NCBI GenBank assembly: GCA_017555685.1
Contig: JAFZFW010000109.1
Coordinates: 1-7,910, forward strand
Direction of reading: 5' to 3'
DNA length: 7,910 nucleotides
From: Methanocorpusculum sp.
GTDB taxonomy: Archaea > Halobacteriota > Methanomicrobia > Methanomicrobiales > Methanocorpusculaceae
The number at the start of each line of letters is the position of its first letter. Within the stretch, counting starts at the first letter, position 1. The notes beneath the pieces were generated by a model. That model did no database searches and was not told the origin of the DNA. It saw only the letters and a program-made list of their open reading frames with translations. Positions 1 through 5,511 of the stretch are shown piece by piece. A program made the translations under genes and the position numbers.

Positions 1-1
1 A

Positions 2-250
2 GATGAAAACTCCCCACTCGTTTTGCGTACCGCAGAGATTTATGAACGCCTGTTTGGCAGACGCCCGCTAATCGAGACCACGCACGGTGGTGTTGAGTGC
101 GGAATGATTCAGGAAAAGTATCCGGATATGCAGATTATCTCATTCGGCCCGACGATTGAAGCGTGCCATACGGTACAGGAGCGGATGTCGCTTGTATCTT
201 TGGAGGAGACGGAGCGGTTTTTGTTTGCAGTGATTTTGGAACTGCAGTGA
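2..250 (+). CDS. pepD: PepD-type M20 dipeptidase (aminoacyl-histidine dipeptidase), C-terminal fragment
   Basis: This reading frame is open from base 2 to the TGA at 248-250, so the gene starts before the window and only its last 82 residues are visible. The fragment matches what I know of the C-terminus of PepD (cytosol non-specific or beta-alanyl-histidine dipeptidase): HGGVECG at 83-103, like HAGLECG in bacterial PepD, then ISFGPTIEACH, like ISIGPTITGPH. The His encoded at 167-169 is at the position of the conserved C-terminal metal-ligand His of the family. Such enzymes are cytoplasmic zinc metallopeptidases that cleave dipeptides, often with N-terminal beta-alanyl or aminoacyl-His bonds. 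The specificity of this one cannot be judged because the catalytic N-terminal half is outside the window. An internal TTG at 23 is not a credible start, because the frame continues upstream without a stop. The next gene starts 49 bases downstream on the same strand, so co-transcription is possible but unproven. Confidence 0.85.
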   Translation, partial: DENSPLVLRTAEIYERLFGRRPLIETTHGGVECGMIQEKYPDMQIISFGPTIEACHTVQERMSLVSLEETERFLFAVILELQ

Positions 251-284
251 TTCCTCCAAACAAATCTCATAACCTATCAGCGCC

Positions 285-293
285 AATATATAT
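285..293 (+). promoter_or_regulatory. possible TATA-like AT tract before ubiX
   Basis: An alternating AT tract (aatatatat) lies in the 49-base gap between pepD and ubiX and resembles an archaeal TATA box. It ends only about 7 bases before the ubiX ATG. Archaeal transcription normally starts roughly 25 bases downstream of the box, which here would be inside ubiX, past its well-supported start codon. It may therefore be part of the spacer rather than the working box; a second AT-containing stretch at about 266-277 would be better placed for a leaderless transcript but is a poor match. No Shine-Dalgarno site precedes ubiX, which favours a leaderless message if a promoter lies in this gap. Confidence 0.25.
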
Positions 294-299
294 CATAGA

Positions 300-839
300 A
301 TGAAACGGATTGTCGTCGGCATCACCGGAGCTTCAGGCATTCTTTATGCCAAACGCTTACTTGACGCTCTCTCCGGCAAAGCGGAGATACATATCATCAT
401 CTCCGATGCCGCAAAAAAAGTCGCTGAATATGAAGCCATCAGCCTTGACGGATACCCTGCAGTCTATGAAGACAACACCCGTCTTGAAGCAGATGTTGCA
501 AGCGGCTCTTTTCTCTATGATGCCATGGTGATTGTGCCGTGCAGTATGAAGACCCTTTCTGCTGTTGCAAACGGATATGCGGACACACTTATTGCCCGAG
601 CGGCTGACGTCTGCCTCAAAGAGCGCAGACGCTTAATCCTCGTTCCGCGGGAGACACCGTACAACCGTATCCACTTAACCAACATGCTTGCAGCACATGA
701 TGCGGGAGCAGTCATCATGCCGGCCTCTCCTCCGCTGTACACCAACCCGCAGTCCGTTTCAGAGTTAGCCGATATGATTGTTGCCCGCATCCTTGACCAC
801 TGCGGCATTGAACATCAGATTGGAAAACGGTGGCAGTAA
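300..839 (+). CDS. ubiX: UbiX-family flavin prenyltransferase
   Basis: The 179-residue product has the usual length and Rossmann-like layout of UbiX/Pad1 flavin prenyltransferases. Visible motifs are the N-terminal GITGASG (residues 7-13), the PCSMKT turn (80-85) with the flavin-contacting Ser, the NGYADTLIARAADVCLKE segment (91-108), LVPRETP (114-120) and MPASPPLYTNP (140-150). The family transfers a dimethylallyl group from dimethylallyl phosphate to FMN, making the prenylated FMN that UbiD-type decarboxylases need; it does not itself decarboxylate. The UbiD-like gene starts one base after this stop codon, so its product is the obvious client. The ATG at 300 is chosen because it puts GITGASG at the normal distance from the N-terminus; the next in-frame Met is residue 76 and would delete this motif. 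There is no clear Shine-Dalgarno sequence. Archaeal annotation often labels this gene as an aromatic acid decarboxylase, which would mislead. Confidence 0.93.
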   Translation: MKRIVVGITGASGILYAKRLLDALSGKAEIHIIISDAAKKVAEYEAISLDGYPAVYEDNTRLEADVASGSFLYDAMVIVPCSMKTLSAVANGYADTLIARAADVCLKERRRLILVPRETPYNRIHLTNMLAAHDAGAVIMPASPPLYTNPQSVSELADMIVARILDHCGIEHQIGKRWQ

Positions 840-840
840 C

Positions 841-2094
841 ATGCGAGAGTTTATTCAGAATATGATTGATGCAGGTCTGGCGGAAGTCATCTCCCGTCCG
901 GTCTCAACCGAGCTTGAAGCCGCACAGCTTGCGTATCCTGCAGACAAAATGCTGGTCTTCGAAGACCTCGAAGGACACAAAGCAGTGATGAACACAGTCG
1001 TCGACCGCAGGTCGCTTGCTGTTGCCCTCGGCATCCCGGAAGGAGATTTGGTAAAGCGGCTTGCTGCCTGTACCTTCTCCGGGACAGTTGCCGACGGCGG
1101 ATGTCTTGAGTTCGAAACGGCTGACCTTTCCCGGATTCCGATTCTCAAACACTTCCCCAAAGATGCCGGACGATATCTGACAACAGGCATCGTCTACTCA
1201 GCATTCGGCGGAGTGGAGAACGCCTCGATTCACCGGCTGCTGGTCAAAGACAGCACACACTTAGTCGGCAGAATTGTAGAAGGCCGCCACACCTACAAAC
1301 TCCTGCAGGCAGCTCTTGCCAAAGGAGAACGGCTTCCAATCGCCATTACCATTGGAACACACCCTGCTGTTACCTTTGCCGCCTGTACTCGTGTACCCGA
1401 AGGAAAAGAGATGGCATATGCTGCAGAAATCTGCGGAAAAGAACTCCCGCTCCACACCTGCCCGAATGGAGTCAGAGTGCCGGACGCAGAAATCATCCTC
1501 TATGGATGGATGACTGCTGAGCTCGCCGAAGAAGGACCGTTTGTTGACATCAGCGGAACATATGATCCGGTTCGCATGCAGCCGGTAATTGAGCTTGAAG
1601 GCATGCATCTCAAAGATGACTTCATCTACCATGCCCTTGTCCCTGCAGGCGCAGAACACAAAATGCTCATGGGTGCCCCCTATGAGCCGAAGATTTACGC
1701 GGCAGTCGCCGGCGTTACCAACGTTCGCGATGTCTACCTCACCAAGGGGGGCGCCGGATACTTCCACGCGGTTGTCCAGATTAAGAAGATGACCGAAGGA
1801 GACGGGAAAAACGCGATTATGGCAGCGTTTGCCGCACACACGAGCCTGAAACACGTGGTCGTGGTAGACGAAGACATCGACATCTACAGCCCGGAGGATG
1901 TCGAGTTTGCGGTTGCAACCCGTGTCAGAGCTGACGAGGATGTCATGATTATCTCCGGCGTCCGCGGCTCATCGCTTGACCCGTGCAGAATCGGAGACGG
2001 CTTAAACGTAAAAGCAGGAGTGGATGCCACCATCCCGCTCGGCCGTGAGGATGAATTTATACGGGCTGACTGGCAGAATAATAAGGAGGAATAA
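841..2094 (+). CDS. UbiD-family decarboxylase, probable anhydromevalonate phosphate decarboxylase
   Basis: The 417-residue protein belongs to the UbiD family, whose members use prenylated FMN for reversible decarboxylation. Visible family features are NASIHRLLVKD (127-137), EGRH (147-150), the Glu-rich GKEMAYA segment (188-194) and EGPFVD (231-236). By alignment in my head to fungal Fdc1, the catalytic triad would be Arg132, Glu231 and Asp236, and the metal/prenyl-FMN phosphate ligands Asn127, His150 and Glu190. Its position between UbiX and the aconitase X large subunit points to the archaeal trans-anhydromevalonate 5-phosphate decarboxylase, which yields isopentenyl phosphate; a role in ubiquinone or menaquinone synthesis is unlikely. 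The assignment is by context, since sequence alone does not fix UbiD substrates. The ATG at 841 is chosen over an upstream in-frame ATG at 778 because 778 lies well inside ubiX, the extra 21 residues look unlike the family, and a GGTGG Shine-Dalgarno-like site sits at 829-833. Confidence 0.9.
   Translation: MREFIQNMIDAGLAEVISRPVSTELEAAQLAYPADKMLVFEDLEGHKAVMNTVVDRRSLAVALGIPEGDLVKRLAACTFSGTVADGGCLEFETADLSRIPILKHFPKDAGRYLTTGIVYSAFGGVENASIHRLLVKDSTHLVGRIVEGRHTYKLLQAALAKGERLPIAITIGTHPAVTFAACTRVPEGKEMAYAAEICGKELPLHTCPNGVRVPDAEIILYGWMTAELAEEGPFVDISGTYDPVRMQPVIELEGMHLKDDFIYHALVPAGAEHKMLMGAPYEPKIYAAVAGVTNVRDVYLTKGGAGYFHAVVQIKKMTEGDGKNAIMAAFAAHTSLKHVVVVDEDIDIYSPEDVEFAVATRVRADEDVMIISGVRGSSLDPCRIGDGLNVKAGVDATIPLGREDEFIRADWQNNKEE
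2083..2090 (+). promoter_or_regulatory. strong Shine-Dalgarno site for the aconitase X gene
   Basis: The sequence AAGGAGGA lies 8 bases before the ATG at 2099 and overlaps the last codons of the UbiD-like gene. It is the best ribosome binding site in the window and decides the start codon of the downstream gene against the in-frame ATG at 2024, which lies within the decarboxylase gene. Confidence 0.85.
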
Positions 2095-2098
2095 AAGA

Positions 2099-3283
2099 AT
2101 GCAGTTAGATAGATACGACCAGGCTCTTCTTGATGGAGAGTATGGCGAAACCAAGCAGAAAATGATGGAAATCCTCGTTTCCCTCGGCAAAATATACGAC
2201 GCCGAGCGGCTTATCGAGGTCAAAAATGTACAGGTCTCCGGCGCGTCTTTCAAGACCATCGGCGATGCCGGCCTTGAGTGGCTCAACTCCTTATCCGGAA
2301 AGGCAGTTGTCCCCTCATTCTTAAACCCGATCGGGATGCCGCGTGAGGGCTGGGAGTCTCTTGGCATCTCCCCGGAGTTCGGCAAAAAGCAGCTTGAAGT
2401 AAATGCCGCATATACAAAACTCGGCATCAGACCAACCTGTTCCTGTACTCCGTACTACTTCACTTTAATCGAGCGCGGAGACCACCTCGCATGGTCTGAG
2501 TCTTCTGCGGTCGTCTACGCAAACTCTGTCCTTGGTGCAAGAACCAACCGTGAGGGCGGACCATCCGCTCTCGCATCCGCATTAACCGGAAAGACGCCGG
2601 AGTATGGTCTCCACATTGTCAAGAACAGACTGCCGGAGATTGAGTTCCGGTTAGCAGATCCGGAGGCAGCAAAAACCTGGACGCAGGCAGAGTACGGAGC
2701 GCTTGGAATCATCGCAGGAGCTATCTCCGGAAACAAGATTCCGCTCTTTAGAGGAATCCGCCCGAAAGCAGACATGCTCAAGAGCATGGGTGCAGCCATG
2801 GCCGCATCCGGCGCTGTTGCACTCTTCCATGTAGAAGACATCACGCCGGAGGCACGTTTCCCGTTCTTCAAGAAACACTTCGCAGAGGACGAGCGCGAGG
2901 TTATCACTATCGAGACCGAGGAAATCAAGGAACTCTTCAGTGACCTCGAGCCGGAAGCAGTTGCTGTCGGCTGCCCGCACTTATCCCGCGACGAGCTGCA
3001 GGAGCTTGCAGACATGCTTGACGGCAGAACCGTAAAGATGCCGTTCTACGTCTTTGCCGCTGCTGAGATGAAGAGCTCCTGTGCAGATGCAGTTGCTAAG
3101 ATTCAGAAGAGCGGAGCCCGCGTCATCCAGGACACCTGTATGGTCGTCTCCCCGCTTTTTGAAAAGCGCGGATGTGTTATGACCAACTCCGGAAAAGCAT
3201 TCACCTATCTGCCAGGCATGTGCAGTACCGTCCCGCGCCTTGGAAGCCTCGAGGACTGTGTCCGCATCGCCTGCGGGGAGTAA
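2099..3283 (+). CDS. aconitase X large subunit, probable phosphomevalonate dehydratase large subunit
   Basis: The 394-residue product is the catalytic domain of the aconitase X (AcnX, formerly DUF521) family. Conserved stretches include PTCSCTPYY (112-120), WSESSAVVYANSVLGARTN (132-150), GCPHLS (291-296), DTCMVVSP (345-352) and TNSGKAFTYLPG (362-373). Cys114 or Cys116, Cys292 and Cys347 are the likely iron-sulfur ligands; this is an inference from family conservation. In archaea the large and small subunits form phosphomevalonate dehydratase, converting (R)-5-phosphomevalonate to trans-anhydromevalonate 5-phosphate. Here it sits directly after the UbiD-like decarboxylase that would use that product. 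At 394 residues it carries only the large subunit: the small swivel domain (DUF126), which is fused in some bacterial proteins, is neither fused here nor encoded nearby. The start at 2099 follows a strong Shine-Dalgarno site and a 4-base gap. Other AcnX proteins act on hydroxyproline, but the context argues against that here. Confidence 0.9.
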   Translation: MQLDRYDQALLDGEYGETKQKMMEILVSLGKIYDAERLIEVKNVQVSGASFKTIGDAGLEWLNSLSGKAVVPSFLNPIGMPREGWESLGISPEFGKKQLEVNAAYTKLGIRPTCSCTPYYFTLIERGDHLAWSESSAVVYANSVLGARTNREGGPSALASALTGKTPEYGLHIVKNRLPEIEFRLADPEAAKTWTQAEYGALGIIAGAISGNKIPLFRGIRPKADMLKSMGAAMAASGAVALFHVEDITPEARFPFFKKHFAEDEREVITIETEEIKELFSDLEPEAVAVGCPHLSRDELQELADMLDGRTVKMPFYVFAAAEMKSSCADAVAKIQKSGARVIQDTCMVVSPLFEKRGCVMTNSGKAFTYLPGMCSTVPRLGSLEDCVRIACGE

Positions 3284-3286
3284 TCT

Positions 3287-4003
3287 ATGAAGTTCAAACT
3301 CTCACCATTCGAAAAGAAGGACTTAGTTATCGCCTGGCTCGCCTTAGCGGTCGCCTTCACTCTTGGAGCAAGCGGAATCCTTGCAGTCTTCATGCAGGGT
3401 TTCTCCATCCTGTCTCCGGAAAAGATGCTTCTGACCTTTGTCGTTGCCTTAATCACTGTAGGACTTTCCTTTGTACTCCACGAACTCGCCCACAAGTTTG
3501 CCGCAATTAAGTTCGGCTACTGGGCAGAGTTTAGAAAGAGTACGCAGATGCTGGTAATTGCTGTCGCTGTTGCTGTCATCACCGGTATTGTCTTCGCTGC
3601 CCCGGGAGCAACGCTCATCAATACTGCAGGACGTCAGATGACCAAGCGTGAGAATGGTATCATCTCCATCTCCGGTCCGATGGTCAACATCATCTTAATC
3701 ATTCCGTTTGCAGTAATCATGTTCGCCGGTGTTTTCCTCGGCGGTGTCGAGGCAGTTTCGGGTGGATTATTCTTCAACCCGTTCACCATGGCAGGATTCC
3801 TGTTCTACATCGGATGGATCGGATGCCAGATTAACGCCATGCTTGCCTTTTTCAACATGCTTCCGGTCGGACCTCTTGACGGTAAGAAGATTCTTGCCTG
3901 GAAGCCGGCACTCTTTGCAGTTGTACTGGTGCTTACTCTCTTCCTGGTCTACTTCGCAGTCGACCCGGTTGTCTTAATCAATATCATCACCCCGATGGTC
4001 TAA
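3287..4003 (+). CDS. M50 family (site-2-protease-like) membrane metalloprotease
   Basis: The 238-residue protein is strongly hydrophobic, with about six membrane segments (near residues 14-36, 47-66, 87-106, 128-151, 165-190 and 206-236). The zinc-site motif HELAH is at 65-69 inside the second segment, with Glu66 as the catalytic acid. The second signature, NMLPVGPLDGKK (190-201), supplies the third zinc ligand Asp198. GYWAEF (77-82) followed by FAAPGA (103-108) is a combination I associate with archaeal M50 proteins. All catalytic residues are present, so an active intramembrane protease is expected; no PDZ or CBS domain is present and the substrate is unknown. It starts 3 bases after the aconitase X gene, with GGGGAG at 3275-3280 as ribosome binding site, and its stop codon abuts the next ATG. 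It is therefore probably co-transcribed with the mevalonate genes, a link that hints at membrane function but does not prove one. Confidence 0.9.
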   Translation: MKFKLSPFEKKDLVIAWLALAVAFTLGASGILAVFMQGFSILSPEKMLLTFVVALITVGLSFVLHELAHKFAAIKFGYWAEFRKSTQMLVIAVAVAVITGIVFAAPGATLINTAGRQMTKRENGIISISGPMVNIILIIPFAVIMFAGVFLGGVEAVSGGLFFNPFTMAGFLFYIGWIGCQINAMLAFFNMLPVGPLDGKKILAWKPALFAVVLVLTLFLVYFAVDPVVLINIITPMV

Positions 4004-5443
4004 ATGTCCATAATGATTCTCGGCTCTTCCTCGCATGCGGGGAAGAGCACTATTGTTGCCGGCATCTGCCGGATTCTCGCAAACAGAGGCATTGCCTCTG
4101 CTCCTTTTAAGTCTCAGAATATGAGCCTGAATTCCTACGTGACCGGGCTTGGAAAAGAGATCGGTATCGCACAGGCAGTTCAGGCATTTGCCGCCCGTAC
4201 CTTCCCGTCTGAACTGATGAACCCGATTCTCCTGAAGCCGAAGTCAAACGGTGTGTCTCAGGTTGTTCTTTTGGGCGAACCATACAAGGATGTAAAAATC
4301 ACGGATTACTATCAGGAAACGGACGAGCTTCTGGAAAAAGCGGTTGCGGCATACGAGACGCTTGCCGCATCCTATGAGACAGTAGTCATCGAAGGAGCGG
4401 GCGGGGCTGCCGAGGTGAATCTCTATGAGAGAGATATCGCAAACATTCTTCTGGCAAAACGTCTTCGCCTGCCGATTATTTTAGTCGCTGACATCGAGAG
4501 AGGGGGCGTTTTTGCGCAGGTGTATGGAACAATCTCCCTTCTTCCTGATGATGTCCGCCCGCTGGTGAAAGGAGTCATCATCAATAAATTCAGAGGGGAT
4601 GTCAGCCTCTTTGATGAGGGGAGAAAAATCCTTGAGGAACTCACGGGTGTTCCGGTTTTAGGAGTTGTACCCTACGCGGATATTGATATCCCTGACGAGG
4701 ACTCCTTATCCCTTGGAGACAAGAAGGCATCCGACTCGCCGATTAAAATCGCCATCCTTCGCTACAGCCATATCGCAAACTTTACTGACTTTGCGCTTCT
4801 GGAGCGTGCGGCGGCGGTTTCCTATGTTGAGCCTTCCGCAGATTTAAGCGGCTTTGACTGCGTGATTCTTCCCGGCTCAAAGAATACGGTCGAAGACTTA
4901 GAAGAACTGAAAGCCGCGGGAGCTGATGTACGCATCAAAGAGTTTGCCGCCGCAGGAAAGCCGGTAATCGGCATCTGCGGAGGGTATCAGATGATGGGTA
5001 AGACCATCTTTGATGCTGCATTCGAAGGAACGATCTCAAAGGAGTATGAAGGACTTGGTTTGCTTGACATCAAAACCGGGTTCCTGACGGATAAGAAAAT
5101 CACCGTCCAGAAAACCCGTGTCGCAGAGTCGTATGGCCCAATCCTCTCCCGCATGGGGACGGTTCATGGATATGAAATTCATGCCGGTGTCTCTGCGGTC
5201 TTTGGAAATTCAGCGTTTGCAGATGAAGGTGCTGTTGCAGAAGGCGGACTTGTTTTCGGCACTTACCTGCATGGGCTCTTCGACAACGCATCTGCAGTGG
5301 ATGCGCTTGTGTCCTATCTTTCTGAGGTTCGGGGATTGCCCTATGAACCTGTCGCAGAAAAAGGTGACCCATATGATAATCTGGCACGGCATCTGGAGAG
5401 TTGTCTGGATGTGGAAAAGCTGATGGAGATTTGCGGGGTTTAA
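4004..5443 (+). CDS. cobQ: cobyric acid synthase (glutamine-hydrolysing)
   Basis: The 479-residue protein has the two-domain layout and normal length of CobQ/CbiP. The N-terminal synthetase domain of the dethiobiotin synthetase-like P-loop type begins with GSSSHAGKST (7-16), then FKSQNMSLNS (35-44), NPILLKPKS (73-81), VIEGAGGAAEVNL (128-140), ADIERGGVFAQ (162-172) and INKFRGD (193-199). The C-terminal class I glutamine amidotransferase domain has the nucleophile Cys325 in GICGGYQMMG, HGYEIHAG (388-395) and GTYLHGLF with His423. The enzyme uses ATP and glutamine to amidate carboxylates b, d, e and g of adenosylcobyrinic acid a,c-diamide, a cytoplasmic step of cobamide synthesis; methanogens need cobamides for methyl transfer. 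The ATG directly follows the protease stop codon (TAAATG) and has no clear Shine-Dalgarno site, suggesting translational coupling; a second ATG at 4013 is possible. Several potential RNA hairpins fall in its first 100 bases. Confidence 0.95.
   Translation: MSIMILGSSSHAGKSTIVAGICRILANRGIASAPFKSQNMSLNSYVTGLGKEIGIAQAVQAFAARTFPSELMNPILLKPKSNGVSQVVLLGEPYKDVKITDYYQETDELLEKAVAAYETLAASYETVVIEGAGGAAEVNLYERDIANILLAKRLRLPIILVADIERGGVFAQVYGTISLLPDDVRPLVKGVIINKFRGDVSLFDEGRKILEELTGVPVLGVVPYADIDIPDEDSLSLGDKKASDSPIKIAILRYSHIANFTDFALLERAAAVSYVEPSADLSGFDCVILPGSKNTVEDLEELKAAGADVRIKEFAAAGKPVIGICGGYQMMGKTIFDAAFEGTISKEYEGLGLLDIKTGFLTDKKITVQKTRVAESYGPILSRMGTVHGYEIHAGVSAVFGNSAFADEGAVAEGGLVFGTYLHGLFDNASAVDALVSYLSEVRGLPYEPVAEKGDPYDNLARHLESCLDVEKLMEICGV
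4023..4048 (+). other. potential 11-bp RNA hairpin in the start of cobQ
   Basis: Bases 4023-4033 pair with 4038-4048 around a CATG loop (4034-4037): ten Watson-Crick pairs and one U-G pair. The stem begins 19 bases after the A of the cobQ start codon and covers the codons of the P-loop. It is followed by two shorter perfect inverted repeats, 4059-4072 (5-bp stem) and 4084-4100 (7-bp stem, 3-base loop), the last followed by TTTT at 4105-4108. The pairing is plainly in the sequence. Whether the RNA folds this way or affects translation is unknown, and conserved P-loop codons could produce it by chance. Confidence 0.4.
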
Positions 5444-5450
5444 CCCGCAC

Positions 5451-5510
5451 TATTTTTGCATACAAACGTACACACATCTTCCCCGCAGCTTTTTATCCTC
5501 TGTTTTCTCT
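5451..5510 (+). terminator. probable T-rich terminator region after cobQ
   Basis: The 68-base gap between the convergent cobQ and nhaC stop codons holds three T tracts on the plus strand, at 5453-5457, 5490-5494 and 5503-5506, within pyrimidine-rich sequence. Archaeal RNA polymerase commonly terminates on such U-rich stretches without a hairpin, so this is the likely end of the ubiX-cobQ transcript. I see no matching T-rich tract on the minus strand for the antiporter transcript, and no other gene or structure in the gap. Confidence 0.5.
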
Positions 5511-5511
5511 C

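Noticed and set aside
778..840. N-terminal extension of the UbiD-like protein from the ATG at 778
   Set aside because: It would lie inside ubiX and add 21 residues with no family resemblance; the ATG at 841 has a nearby GGTGG site and the expected N-terminus.
1261..1854. 197-codon open frame on the minus strand opposite the UbiD-like gene
   Set aside because: It lies wholly antisense to a well-supported gene, has no recognisable motif or ribosome binding site, and is explained by the codon bias of the plus-strand gene.
2002..3015. Minus-strand open frames of 141, 166 and 109 codons opposite the aconitase X gene
   Set aside because: They are rich in Ser, Arg and Pro in the manner of shadow frames, overlap conserved coding sequence and match no family I recognise; none resembles the missing small subunit.
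3172..3510. 112-codon plus-strand frame spanning the aconitase X / protease junction, considered as a possible small dehydratase subunit
   Set aside because: Its sequence is Arg/His/Cys-rich without swivel-domain features, and it overlaps two conserved genes in another frame.
4004..4110. Cobalamin riboswitch upstream of or within cobQ
   Set aside because: There is no untranslated leader (the start codon abuts the previous stop) and I do not see a B12-box-like motif; the hairpins alone do not support this call.
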